A stretch of 64,000 nt of DNA, taken from Roseateles depolymerans (GTDB lineage Bacteria > Pseudomonadota > Gammaproteobacteria > Burkholderiales > Burkholderiaceae_C). A program made the position numbers and the translations under genes. The stretch is taken from contig QFOD01000002.1 of NCBI GenBank assembly GCA_003241055.1, positions 124,001-188,000 on the forward strand, given 5' to 3'. Under the pieces are notes generated by a model. That model did no database searches. It saw nothing but the letters and a program-made list of their open reading frames with translations, and had not been told where the DNA came from. Positions 35,261-44,270 of this stretch are shown piece after piece (the stretch's first letter is position 1; the number at the start of each line of letters is the position of its first letter).

Positions 35261-38200
35261 ATGCCACGCTTCACCATCGCCGCGCTGACGCTCGCGCTGC
35301 TCGGCGCCACGGCCGCCTGGGCCGGCCAGACCGGCTACTACCGCCAGCCCGCCCTGCAAGGGGGCCAGGTCTATTTCGTCGCCGAGGGCGATCTCTGGCG
35401 CGTCGCGCTGCAGGGCGGCGAGGCCCAGCGCCTCACCACGCACCCGGGGCTGGAGAGCCAGCCGGCCGTGTCGCCCGATGGCGCCTGGATCGCCTTCACC
35501 GCACAGTACGACGGCGGCACCGAGGTCTACGCCATGCCCGCCGGCGGCGGCGTACCCCGCCGCCTGACCTGGGAGGGCGGCGGCCAGAAGGTCTGGGGCA
35601 TCACCGCGGGCGGCGAGGTGATCTACACCGGCCTGGACGCAAGACCCGGCTCCCAGCTGTTCGCGGTGGACCTGAAGACGGGCCTGCGCCGCCAGCTGCC
35701 CGTGGCCCAGGCCAGCGACGGCGCGCTCAGCGCCGATGGCAAGACGCTGTTCTTCACCCGCAACGGCCTGCGCGGCGACAACGCCCGTCAGTACCGCGGC
35801 GGCGCCATCGCCCAGCTCTGGACGCTGGACCTCGGCAGCAACGCCGAGGCCCGCCCGCTGCTGGCCGAGCCCGCCAACGACCGCCGCCCCATGCCCTACA
35901 TGGACGGCGGCCAGGCCCGCATTGCCTTCCTGTCGGACCGCGACGGCACGGTCAACCTGTGGTCGGTCAACGCCCAGGGCGGCGACCTGCGCCAGCACAC
36001 CAGCACCAAGGGCTGGGACATCCGCCATGCGTCCATCGCCGGCAGCCGGGTGGTCTATGCGCTGGGCGCCGATCTGCTGACGCTGGACCTCTCCCAGACC
36101 GCCGCGCCCCGGCCCATTCCCGTCCAGCTGGGCGGCGACTTCGACCAGCAGCGCGCCCGCTGGATCGCCAAGCCGCAGAACTTCCTGACCGACACCTCCT
36201 TTGCGCCGAACGGCGAGCGCGTGCTGCTGGCCGCGCGCGGCCACCTGGCCACGCAGGGCACGGGCACACTGCGCCGCGCCGAACTGCCGGTGCGCCCGGA
36301 CGGCCGCTGCAAGACCGGCGAGTTCAGCACCGACAGCCAGCAGGTGTTCGCGATCTGCGATTTCAGCGGCGAGCCCGAGATCTGGCGCTTTGCGGCCAAT
36401 GGCACGGGCCAGCCCCAGCAGATCACCACCGGCACCAGCACGCAACGACTGTCCCTGCTGCCCTCGCCCGACGGCCGCTGGCTGGCCCACACCGACAAGG
36501 AAGGCCGGGTCTTTCTGAGCGACCTCAAGGCCCCCCTGCCGGCCAAGCCGCGGCAGATCGCCCAGGGCCACCAGGAGGACGGCCCGCTGCTGCAGGCCTG
36601 GAGCCCGGACAGCCAGGCGCTGCTGTGGACCATGCCGCTGAGCAACACCGACCGCCGCCAGCTGCAGCTCTACCGCCTGGCCGACGGCCAGACCCACACG
36701 CTGACCAGCGACCGCTACGACAGCCCCGCCGCCACCTTCAGCCCCGACGGGCACTGGCTGTATTTCGCGTCGCAGCGCAACTTCGTCGTCAGCGGCAACA
36801 CCAGCCCCTGGGGTGACCGCAACACCGGCCCCTTCTTCGACCGCCGCTCGCGCCTGTACGCGCTGGCCCTGCAGCCGGGCCTGCGCTCGCCCTTCGCGCC
36901 CAAGGACGAACTGGAGGTCGAGCCCAAGACCGACGCTGCCAAGAAGGAGGCAGACGGCAAGAAGCCCGAGGACAAGAAGGCCGATGACAAGAAGGCGGCC
37001 AAGCCCGCCATCGTGTTCGACGGCCTGGCCCAGCGCCTGATCGAGCTGCCGCTGGCCGCTGGCAACTACTTTGGACTGCGTGCGGACGCCAAGCGCCTGT
37101 GGTTCCTGGACCGCGAGCAGGACCGCAAGGCCAGCCTGAAGTCCGTGGCCATCGACAACCAGGGCGGCAATCCCGAGACCTTGAGCGCCGACGTGCGCAG
37201 CTACGAGCTCAGCGCCGATGGCAAGAAACTGATGCTGCTGCGCAACCAGGGCACGGGCGCGCCCGAGCTGCTGATCGTCGACGCGGCGCCCAAGCTGCCC
37301 ACTGAACTGGCCAAGAGCCAGGTGCGTTGGGGCGACTGGCAGATCGCCACCGACCCACGCGCCGAGTGGCGCCAGATGTTTGCCGACGCCTGGCGGCTTC
37401 ACCGCGACCACTTCTACGACAAGGCCATGCACGGCGTGGACTGGGCCGCCGTGCGCGCCAAGTACGAGCCGCTGGTGAGCCGCGTGACCGACCGCTACGA
37501 GCTGGCCGACCTGATGGGCCAGATGGTCAGCGAGATCAGCGCACTGCACAGTCAGGTGGCGCCGGGCGACCCGCGCCAGGGCCCCGAGGAGCCAGGTCTT
37601 GCCGGCCTGGGCGCACGCCTGAGCCGCGTGGCCGAGGGCTGGCGCGTTGACGCTCTGTACGCCGCTGACCCCGAGCTGCCCTCGGAGGCCGGCCCGCTGG
37701 CCGCGCCAGGGCTGGGCATCGTGGCGGGTGACGTGATCACTGCGGTCAACGGCCGCGCGTCAACCAGCGCGCCGCACATCCTGGAGCTGCTGCGCGGCCA
37801 GGCCGGGCGCCAGGTCTTGCTGGATCTGAAGAAGGCCGATGGCAAGACCGTGCAGCGCATCGTCACCCCGGTGGCCCAGATGCGCGAGAACCAGCTGCGC
37901 ACCAACGACTGGCGCGTCAGCCGCGCCCGCCTGGTGGAACAGGCGGGCGGCGGCCGCATCGGCTATGTGCACCTGCGCGCCATGGGCGCGAACGACATCG
38001 CCGACTTCGTCCGCGAGTTCTACGCCGCCAGCGACCGCGACGGCCTCATCATCGACGTGCGCTACAACAACGGCGGCAACATCGACAGCTGGATCCTGGA
38101 GAAGCTGCTGCGCCGCGCCTGGGCCTTCTGGCAGCCGCGCTCGCCCGACGGCGCCGCCACCTACCCCAACATGCAGCACGCCTTCCGCGGCCAGGTGGTA

Positions 38201-38584
38201 GTGCTGGCCAACGAGGAAACCTACTCCGACGGCGAGACCTTCTCCGAGGGCTTCAAGCGCCTGGGCCTGGGCCCGGTCATCGGAAAGCAGACCTCAGGCG
38301 CCGGCGTGTGGCTCTCCGACGGCAACCGCCTGCTGGACAACGGCATCATGCGCGCCGCCGAGACCGCGCAGCTCGACCCGCAGGGCCGCCAGATCATCGA
38401 GGGCGTGGGCGTGAAGCCGGACATCGAGGTGGACAACCCGCCGCGCGCCACCTTCCTGGGCCAGGACGCGCAGCTGGATGCCGCCATCGCCGAGCTGAAG
38501 AAGCGCATCGCCGCCCAGCCCGTGCCCACCGTCAAGCCGCAGGGCTTCATGCGCCCGGTCACGCTGCCCGCGCCGCAGCGCTGA
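35261..38584 (+). CDS. Secreted tricorn-like S41 protease
   Basis: The 1107-residue product has a Sec signal (about 1-21, ending A-W-A), a tricorn-type beta-propeller region (about 25-640, with repeated P-D-G-x-W-x-A-F/H motifs), and a lysine/aspartate-rich linker (bases about 36913-37010). A C1 helical region with S-A-L-H-S-Q, a PDZ domain (about 780-870) and a tail-specific protease core follow. The core has D-V-R-Y-N-N-G-G-N and N-E-E-T-Y-S-D-G-E; the serine of T-Y-S-D is the likely nucleophile. Archaeal tricorn is cytosolic, whereas this one is predicted periplasmic or secreted. A monocistronic gene with its own terminator. Confidence 0.9.
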   Translation: MPRFTIAALTLALLGATAAWAGQTGYYRQPALQGGQVYFVAEGDLWRVALQGGEAQRLTTHPGLESQPAVSPDGAWIAFTAQYDGGTEVYAMPAGGGVPRRLTWEGGGQKVWGITAGGEVIYTGLDARPGSQLFAVDLKTGLRRQLPVAQASDGALSADGKTLFFTRNGLRGDNARQYRGGAIAQLWTLDLGSNAEARPLLAEPANDRRPMPYMDGGQARIAFLSDRDGTVNLWSVNAQGGDLRQHTSTKGWDIRHASIAGSRVVYALGADLLTLDLSQTAAPRPIPVQLGGDFDQQRARWIAKPQNFLTDTSFAPNGERVLLAARGHLATQGTGTLRRAELPVRPDGRCKTGEFSTDSQQVFAICDFSGEPEIWRFAANGTGQPQQITTGTSTQRLSLLPSPDGRWLAHTDKEGRVFLSDLKAPLPAKPRQIAQGHQEDGPLLQAWSPDSQALLWTMPLSNTDRRQLQLYRLADGQTHTLTSDRYDSPAATFSPDGHWLYFASQRNFVVSGNTSPWGDRNTGPFFDRRSRLYALALQPGLRSPFAPKDELEVEPKTDAAKKEADGKKPEDKKADDKKAAKPAIVFDGLAQRLIELPLAAGNYFGLRADAKRLWFLDREQDRKASLKSVAIDNQGGNPETLSADVRSYELSADGKKLMLLRNQGTGAPELLIVDAAPKLPTELAKSQVRWGDWQIATDPRAEWRQMFADAWRLHRDHFYDKAMHGVDWAAVRAKYEPLVSRVTDRYELADLMGQMVSEISALHSQVAPGDPRQGPEEPGLAGLGARLSRVAEGWRVDALYAADPELPSEAGPLAAPGLGIVAGDVITAVNGRASTSAPHILELLRGQAGRQVLLDLKKADGKTVQRIVTPVAQMRENQLRTNDWRVSRARLVEQAGGGRIGYVHLRAMGANDIADFVREFYAASDRDGLIIDVRYNNGGNIDSWILEKLLRRAWAFWQPRSPDGAATYPNMQHAFRGQVVVLANEETYSDGETFSEGFKRLGLGPVIGKQTSGAGVWLSDGNRLLDNGIMRAAETAQLDPQGRQIIEGVGVKPDIEVDNPPRATFLGQDAQLDAAIAELKKRIAAQPVPTVKPQGFMRPVTLPAPQR

Positions 38585-38589
38585 GGGCC

Positions 38590-38646
38590 GGCTGCCGCCC
38601 CGGCAGCCACGAGCACCGACGAGGGAGGCTGCGACCTCCCTTTTTT
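38590..38646 (+). terminator. Double hairpin and intrinsic terminator after the tricorn-like gene
   Basis: GGCTGCCG/CGGCAGCC (38590-38608, loop CCC) is followed by GGGAGG/CCTCCC (38623-38640, loop CTGCGA) and six T residues (38641-38646). The second hairpin with its T-run is the terminator; the first may reinforce it. Confidence 0.8.
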
Positions 38647-38671
38647 GCGCCCGTGCCCTGCCCGGGCAAAG

Positions 38672-39571
38672 TCAGCGCGGCCAGGCGGGCGTGCGGAAGG
38701 CCTCGACCAGGAAGTCCACCAGGCGGCGCACCTTGGGGGCGAGCTGTTTGCGGCTGGGGTAGACGGCGTAGATGCCCAGCTCCAGCGAACGGAAGGCCGG
38801 CAGCACCTCGACCAGCGCCCCGGTCCGCAGGGCATCGCCCACCAGGAAGGAGGGCTGCAACACCAGCCCCTGGTGCTGCAACGCGGCCTGCACGCAGGAG
38901 TCGCCGCTGTTGCTGCGCATGCGCGGGCTGACCTTCACGACCTCCGCACCCTGCGGGCCGACGAAATGCCACTGGTCCCCGGTGCTGAGCAGCTTGTAGG
39001 CAAAGACGGGCCGCTCGGCCAGCTCCCCGACGCTCGCCGGCGCCCCGTGCTCGCGCAGGTAACGCGGCGACGCACACAGGATCAAGCGCGTGCTTGCCAG
39101 CTGGCGGCTGACCAGCGACGAGCTGGGCAGTTGCGCGATGCGCAGGGCGACGTCATAGCCCTCGTCGACCAGATCGACGAAGCGGTCCGCCAGATCCACG
39201 TCCAGGCTCAGCGTCGGGTAGCGGGCCATGAACACCGGCCACAGCGGCGCCAGCTGCAGCAGGCCGAAGGTGACGGGCGCGCTGACGCGCAGCTCGCCGA
39301 TCACCTCGTTGGCGTGGCGCGTGACCTCGGCTTCCGCGTCCCCCACGCCCGCGAGCAGGTCGCGGCAGCGCTCCAGGAAGAGCTCGCCCTCGCGCGTCAG
39401 CGACAGGCGCCGCGTTGTGCGCTGGAGCAGCCGCACGCCGAGCCGCTGCTCCAGCTCGGCCACCAGCCGCGACACCACAGATTTCGACATCTGCAACGCC
39501 TCGGCGCCGCGCACGAAGCTGCCGCCGTCCACCACCGCCGCAAAGGCCTGCATCTCGAGAAAGCGGTCCAT
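38672..39571 (-). CDS. LysR-family transcriptional regulator
   Basis: The 299-residue product has an N-terminal winged helix-turn-helix (about 1-60: F-L-E-M-Q-A-F-A-A-V-V, S-K-S-V-V-S-R-L-V-A-E-L-E-Q-R-L-G) and a LysR substrate-binding domain (about 88-295). It resembles the CrgA/YhjC-like group. ATG 39571 is the family start; the frame extends upstream but the extra part is arginine-rich and unlike the family. It is divergent from the esterase gene 125 bases away, which is a possible target. No operator was identified. Confidence 0.9.
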   Translation of the reverse strand: MDRFLEMQAFAAVVDGGSFVRGAEALQMSKSVVSRLVAELEQRLGVRLLQRTTRRLSLTREGELFLERCRDLLAGVGDAEAEVTRHANEVIGELRVSAPVTFGLLQLAPLWPVFMARYPTLSLDVDLADRFVDLVDEGYDVALRIAQLPSSSLVSRQLASTRLILCASPRYLREHGAPASVGELAERPVFAYKLLSTGDQWHFVGPQGAEVVKVSPRMRSNSGDSCVQAALQHQGLVLQPSFLVGDALRTGALVEVLPAFRSLELGIYAVYPSRKQLAPKVRRLVDFLVEAFRTPAWPR

Positions 39572-39696
39572 GCCGGATTGTCCCGGAATCAGGGGCGATC
39601 CATCCCGCATCGCGCCATTGATCGAGCAAGACCCGGCCCCTAGAGTGACCGCCACCGCAGCAGGCGCCCCGGGGCGCCACCGTCGCCACACCCGCC

Positions 39697-40323
39697 ATGC
39701 ACGACCTGACCATTCAGCAACCCGCCGCCGATGGCTCCACCGAGCAGCTGTTCCTGCTCTTTCACGGCGTGGGCTCCCATGCCCAGGATCTGCGCGGCCT
39801 GGCCACCGCGCTGGCAGCCCGCCATCCACGGGCCTGGGTGGTGAACGTGCAGTCGCCCGACCCGTCGGACCAGGGCCAGGGCTGGCAATGGTTCTCGGTC
39901 AAGGGGGTCACCAGCGACAACCGCCCCGAGCGCGTGGCGGCCACGATGCCGCGCTTCGTTCAGGCGGTGCACGGCTGGCAGCAACGCAGCGGCGTGCCCG
40001 CCGGCAACACCACGCTGCTGGGCTTCTCGCAGGGCGCCATCATGGCGTTGGAGGCCACGCAACGGCAGCCGGCGCTGGCCGCCCGCGTGGCCGCGATGGC
40101 GGGCCGTTTCGCGGCACCCCCTCGCCACGCGGCGAAGGGGGTGCGCATCCACCTGCTGCACGGTCAGGCCGACACGGTCGTGCCGACGACCTGCTCCGTG
40201 GACGCGCATGCCCAGTTGCAGGCCCTGCACGCAGACGTCACGCTGGACCTGATCCCGAACCTGGGCCACGGCATCGACGAGCAGATGGCCGCACGGCTGT
40301 GGGCACGGTTGGCCACCCCGTGA
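39697..40323 (+). CDS. Carboxylesterase of the YpfH/phospholipase family
   Basis: Alpha/beta-hydrolase. The 208-residue product has the nucleophile elbow G-F-S-Q-G-A, the acid in L-H-G-Q-A-D-T-V-V-P, the histidine in L-G-H-G-I-D, and an oxyanion start L-L-F-H-G-V-G-S-H. This is the pattern of E. coli YpfH-like carboxylesterases. No signal peptide, so cytoplasmic. Divergent from the LysR gene, which may regulate it. Confidence 0.85.
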   Translation: MHDLTIQQPAADGSTEQLFLLFHGVGSHAQDLRGLATALAARHPRAWVVNVQSPDPSDQGQGWQWFSVKGVTSDNRPERVAATMPRFVQAVHGWQQRSGVPAGNTTLLGFSQGAIMALEATQRQPALAARVAAMAGRFAAPPRHAAKGVRIHLLHGQADTVVPTTCSVDAHAQLQALHADVTLDLIPNLGHGIDEQMAARLWARLATP

Positions 40324-40363
40324 GCCCCGTAAGCCCCGGCCAGGCCTGAGTCATGCGGCCATC

Positions 40364-40389
40364 AAAAAAGGGAGGCCGCGGCCTCCCTT
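40364..40389 (-). terminator. Intrinsic terminator for the PHP/PEP-CTERM pair
   Basis: AAGGGAGGCC and GGCCTCCCTT (40368-40389) form a long palindromic stem; on the minus strand six T residues follow (complement of 40364-40369). It ends the 40423-42572 unit. Confidence 0.8.
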
Positions 40390-40422
40390 GGTCCGTTCCG
40401 GCGTGGCCGGCATAGCCCGCGA

Positions 40423-40911
40423 TCAGGCCGGGCGGCCCTGCCGACGACGGGCCCTGAGACCCACGACGCCCAGGCCGGCAACCAGCAGCGCCACGCTGGC
40501 CGGCTCCGGCACCGGGGCCAGCTCGCCGAAGGCGAAGTAGCCCGAGTCGCCCACCGTGTTGTGGCCCGGCACGGCGTATTCGGAGTAGTAGCTGCCGTCC
40601 GGATAGAAGGTCAGCTCCAAGGACGACGAAGCATCGTTGGCGGTGAACAGCAGGCCCTGGGCCTCGATCAGCACCGTCGAGTTGGCCGCGGTGTAGGTGA
40701 CGTTCTGGGTCAGGTAGTTCAGCTCGAAGTCGACGACGCTGAAGGCGTAGTCCAGCGAAAACGGCGCCGTGGTCGTCATGGTGCCGGCGAAGGTAGGGTC
40801 GCCATTCACGTCGTCGATGGCGGCGATCTCGTAGCGGGTGTCGGCCTGCGCCATGCCGGCGGCGGCGAAGAACAGGCTCAGGCCTGCGATCAGCGTGGTG
40901 ATGAACTTCAT
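40423..40911 (-). CDS. PEP-CTERM sorting domain protein
   Basis: Small exported protein of 162 residues: Sec signal (about 1-23, ending A-Q-A), a beta-rich domain (about 24-130), and a C-terminal tag V-P-E-P-A-S-V-A-L-L-V, hydrophobic helix and R-A-R-R-R. It lies 38 bases downstream of the PHP-domain gene on the same strand and shares its terminator, so they are probably co-transcribed. ATG 40911 begins the signal peptide; the longer frame upstream is in the wrong frame of the PHP gene. Function of the central domain unknown. Confidence 0.85.
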   Translation of the reverse strand: MKFITTLIAGLSLFFAAAGMAQADTRYEIAAIDDVNGDPTFAGTMTTTAPFSLDYAFSVVDFELNYLTQNVTYTAANSTVLIEAQGLLFTANDASSSLELTFYPDGSYYSEYAVPGHNTVGDSGYFAFGELAPVPEPASVALLVAGLGVVGLRARRRQGRPA

Positions 40912-40949
40912 GATGGGATCTGTGCTGGATTCGGTTGGGGTGGCAGGGC

Positions 40950-42572
40950 TCAGCGGACCGACACGAACACCGGGTTCGAGTAGAACCACAGGCTGCTGTA
41001 GTTGCGGTCGTTGATGGCGTTCACCCGCGCGTTGTTGCTGGCTGCGGTGGTCTTCTGGTCCGGCAGGGGCTCGCCGTTGGCAGTCAGGCCGGCCACGTTC
41101 ACCGCGAGATTGGTGCCGCGCAGGCGGAAGTACTGGTTCTTCCTGGCCTCGATCTGCACGGTGATGGACGCGTAGCCGTCCTTGCCCACCTTCCAGTCGG
41201 CCGCGGTGAAGCGCTGCAGCACGCGGGTGCTGGCGTTCGTGGCGACCGCATAGGCCGGCGTGCCCGGCGCGGCCTTCTCGGTGACGTCGCCGACGATCAG
41301 ATCCACGTGATCGACCACCGGCTTCATGTAGGCGAGCTGGTCGCCGTCCACGGGCTTGAGGTAGTTGTTGAATTCCGGGCTCTTGAAGCGGATCGTGAAC
41401 TTGATCTTCTCGCCGGCGCTGACCTTGATCTCCTGCCCCATGAAGGCGGTGCCGGAGGACCCCACGACCCGGAAGTCCAGCGCGTCGATCAGGTCGCCGA
41501 ACACGCCGAACGAACGGCCGGCGCGCAGGCTGGCGATCAGGCCGGCCGAGCCCTTCGCGCTGTCGGGCATCCACAGGTAGTTCTTGGCGTACTCGCCCGG
41601 GTAGTAGCCGCTGCTGTTGCTGGCCGCGTCGATCTTGAAGTGCGAATCGGAATCCGCGATGTTCCAGATGCGGCGCCCCTCGCCCAGCAGCGCGTCCCAC
41701 ATGCCGCCCAGCTTGGCGACGATGGCGTCCGTGCCGCCATAGGTGCGGTTGGGCAGATTGGCGTCCGTATAGGCCGAGGTGTAGCCGCCGCGGTCCGGCT
41801 CCATCTGGTTGCCGACCATGCCCTCGATCATGAACATCTGGTCCGGCGCCAGATCATTCATCTGGCGCAGGTCGCTGATGGTGTATTTGCCGGGATTGCG
41901 CGACGGGTGATTGAGCGTGACGAAACTCGTCTTCGCGTAATTGGCCTTCAACCAGCTCAATGCGGTCAGCGCATCGGCGGCCGTGCTGTTGGTGCGGGTG
42001 ATATTGCGGCTCTTCCAGGCGGCCACGTCCACCGGATCGAACAGGCTTTCAGCCAGCGTGGTGAAACGGTATTGGAATTCCCGCACGCCCTGGGTCGCGG
42101 TATTCAGGCTCGATTCGTCGGTGAACAGCATCACGCCCATGTGGTCGTGCGTGGGCATGTCCCATTCGGCGCCCGAGAAGATCAGCTTGTCGGCATAGGT
42201 GCCGGCCGCCTGCAGCGTCCGGACCCGCTGAATCTCGTAGGACTCCATCGGGTAGGCGAAGGCCATGGGCTTGGGCAGCGCATTGCCGTTGTTGTCATAG
42301 GCCGCGGAACGCAGATGGTTGGTCAGCGCCAGCCAGTCCAGCCTGTATGACGTGAACGACTTGCCCAGCAGGAAATCCAGCGTCTGGGTGGCGCGGGAAT
42401 CATCCGACTGCACGGTATGCACATGCAGGTCGCCGGTCGTCCATTTGCCGGCCGGGTCGGTCGAAATCGGGCCAGGCACCAGTCCAGCCGCTTGGGCCAA
42501 ACCACCCACCAGCAGCGAGACGGCGCCGGCAGCCAGCGTTGCATATTTGAATCGACGAGAGGCGGACATCAT
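40950..42572 (-). CDS. Secreted PHP-domain metal-dependent enzyme (phosphoesterase-like)
   Basis: The 540-residue product has a Sec signal (about 1-28, ending A-Q-A) and a PHP domain with the metal-binding motifs G-D-L-H-V-H-T-V-Q-S-D-D-S, L-T-N-H, E-W-D-M-P-T-H-D-H, L-N-H-P-S-R-N-P-G and A-D-S-D-S-H-F. A C-terminal beta-rich domain (about 370-540) follows. PHP enzymes are usually cytoplasmic phosphatases or nuclease parts; a signal peptide puts this one in the periplasm or outside. The nearest known analogues are CehA-type PHP hydrolases. Substrate unknown. Followed by a PEP-CTERM gene. Confidence 0.85.
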   Translation of the reverse strand: MMSASRRFKYATLAAGAVSLLVGGLAQAAGLVPGPISTDPAGKWTTGDLHVHTVQSDDSRATQTLDFLLGKSFTSYRLDWLALTNHLRSAAYDNNGNALPKPMAFAYPMESYEIQRVRTLQAAGTYADKLIFSGAEWDMPTHDHMGVMLFTDESSLNTATQGVREFQYRFTTLAESLFDPVDVAAWKSRNITRTNSTAADALTALSWLKANYAKTSFVTLNHPSRNPGKYTISDLRQMNDLAPDQMFMIEGMVGNQMEPDRGGYTSAYTDANLPNRTYGGTDAIVAKLGGMWDALLGEGRRIWNIADSDSHFKIDAASNSSGYYPGEYAKNYLWMPDSAKGSAGLIASLRAGRSFGVFGDLIDALDFRVVGSSGTAFMGQEIKVSAGEKIKFTIRFKSPEFNNYLKPVDGDQLAYMKPVVDHVDLIVGDVTEKAAPGTPAYAVATNASTRVLQRFTAADWKVGKDGYASITVQIEARKNQYFRLRGTNLAVNVAGLTANGEPLPDQKTTAASNNARVNAINDRNYSSLWFYSNPVFVSVR

Positions 42573-42763
42573 GGGGACTACTTTTCAGCTCAGTTTCGCA
42601 AGACCGGCGCCCCGTCGTGCCATATCCAATGCCAATGGAATCTCAGAGCGCCCTATTCCTCTCATGATGCGTTCCCAATAAGAATCCCCAGTGACATTTC
42701 TCACACTTGGCGCCTGACTTTCATACGGCCACGACGTCGGCATCAGCCCGCCGACCAACAAGA

Positions 42764-42788
42764 CAAAAGGGAGGCCGAAGCCTCCCTT
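42764..42788 (-). terminator. Intrinsic terminator for tyrS
   Basis: AAGGGAGGC (42767-42775), loop CGAA and GCCTCCCTT (42780-42788) form a 9-base stem. On the minus strand it is followed by TTTTGTC. It begins about 40 bases past the tyrS stop. The rest of the 256-base space up to the PHP gene shows nothing recognisable. Confidence 0.8.
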
Positions 42789-42828
42789 GCGGTGTCGGGG
42801 CCATCACCCCATCAACTTGCGGGCAGCC

Positions 42829-44055
42829 TCAGCCCAGCGTCACCTTCGCGAACTTGCGCTTGCCCACCTGCAGCACATGCTGGCCGGCCTCCAGCTTCAG
42901 ACCTTTGTCGGACACCACGTCGCCGGCAATGCGCACGCCGCCCTGGTCGATCATGCGCAGGCCTTCGCTGGTGGACGCCACCAGGCCGGCCGCCTTGAGC
43001 AACTGGGCGATGCCGAGCGGCGCGCCGGTCAGTTGCACCTCCGGGATGTCGTCGGGGATGCCGCCCTTGGAGCGGTTGATGAAGTCCTGCTCCGCCGCAT
43101 CCGCCGCCGCGGCGCTGTGGAAGCGCGCGGTGATCTCCTTGGCCAGCGCGACCTTGGCATCCTTGGGGTTGCGGCCCGCGTCCACCTCGGCCTTCAGCGC
43201 GGCGATCTCGGCGATGGACCTGAAGCTCAGCAGCTCGTACCACTTCCACATCTGCACATCGCTGATGGACAGGATCTTGGCGAACATGCTGTTGGCCGGC
43301 TCGGTGATGCCCACGTAGTTGTTCTTGGACTTGGACATCTTCTCGACGCCGTCCAGGCCCTCCAACAGCGGCATGGTCAGGATGCACTGCGGCTCCTGGC
43401 CGTACTCCTGCTGCAGGTGGCGCCCCATCAGCAGGTTGAACTTCTGGTCGGTGCCGCCCAGTTCCAGGTCGCTCTTCAGCGCCACCGAGTCGTAGCCCTG
43501 CATCAACGGGTACAGGAATTCATGCACCGAGATCGGCGTGCCGGCCGCGTAGCGCTTGGTGAAGTCGTCGCGCTCCATCATGCGGGCCACGGTGTACTTG
43601 GCCGCCAGCTGAATGAGGCCGCGCGAGCCCAGCGGGTCGCACCACTCGCTGTTGTAGCGAATCTCGGTCTTGCTCGGGTCCAGCACCAGGCTGGCCTGCT
43701 GGTAGTAGGTCTCGGCGTTGTGCTTGATCTGCTCGGGCGTCAACGGCGGGCGGGTGGCGTTGCGGCCCGAGGGGTCGCCGATCATGGAGGTGAAGTCGCC
43801 GATCAGGAAGATCACCTGGTGGCCCAGATCCTGCAGCTGGCGCATCTTGTTGAGCACCACCGTGTGGCCCAGATGGATGTCGGGCGCGGTCGGGTCCAGG
43901 CCCAGCTTGATGCGCAGCGGCTGGCCGGTGGCGGCCGAACGGGCCAGCTTCTTCACCCAGTCGGTTTCGGGCAGCAGCTCGTCGACGCCGCGGCGGCTGA
44001 CCGCCAGCGCCTGCTGGACGGCATCGGTGATGGGGAATTCGGCAGCGTCGGACAT
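42829..44055 (-). CDS. tyrS: Tyrosyl-tRNA synthetase
   Basis: Charges tRNA-Tyr with tyrosine. The 408-residue product has the class I signature H-L-G-H (61-64), the second signature K-M-S-K-S, G-G-T-D-Q-K-F-N for the tyrosine pocket, and a C-terminal S4-like RNA-binding domain (about 345-408, R-M-I-D-Q-G-G-V-R-I). Length matches the TyrZ-like branch seen in proteobacteria. Divergent from the M23 peptidase gene. Confidence 0.97.
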   Translation of the reverse strand: MSDAAEFPITDAVQQALAVSRRGVDELLPETDWVKKLARSAATGQPLRIKLGLDPTAPDIHLGHTVVLNKMRQLQDLGHQVIFLIGDFTSMIGDPSGRNATRPPLTPEQIKHNAETYYQQASLVLDPSKTEIRYNSEWCDPLGSRGLIQLAAKYTVARMMERDDFTKRYAAGTPISVHEFLYPLMQGYDSVALKSDLELGGTDQKFNLLMGRHLQQEYGQEPQCILTMPLLEGLDGVEKMSKSKNNYVGITEPANSMFAKILSISDVQMWKWYELLSFRSIAEIAALKAEVDAGRNPKDAKVALAKEITARFHSAAAADAAEQDFINRSKGGIPDDIPEVQLTGAPLGIAQLLKAAGLVASTSEGLRMIDQGGVRIAGDVVSDKGLKLEAGQHVLQVGKRKFAKVTLG

Positions 44056-44270
44056 GGCAGCTTCCGCCCGGCTACGCCAGGACGGATTTGTTAAGTGATT
44101 GATCTACTGGGGTAAACCGGCATGATTCCAAGGAACTAGCCGGTAGAATTCACGCCTTGCCTTGGCTCCCGTATCCCGGGGGCGTGAAGGCCTGGATTTT
44201 AGGGTGGTCACCCGCCCGTTTCGCGTGGAACCGGCTCTGCCGGGATTGCCCCAGCGACAACCCCGGAAAG

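Noticed and set aside
35093..37549. Long antisense frame (818 codons) opposite the tricorn-like gene
   Set aside because: High GC content opens long frames on the opposite strand. The translation is rich in A, G, H, R and V with no recognisable motif, while the plus-strand frame has a complete tricorn layout.
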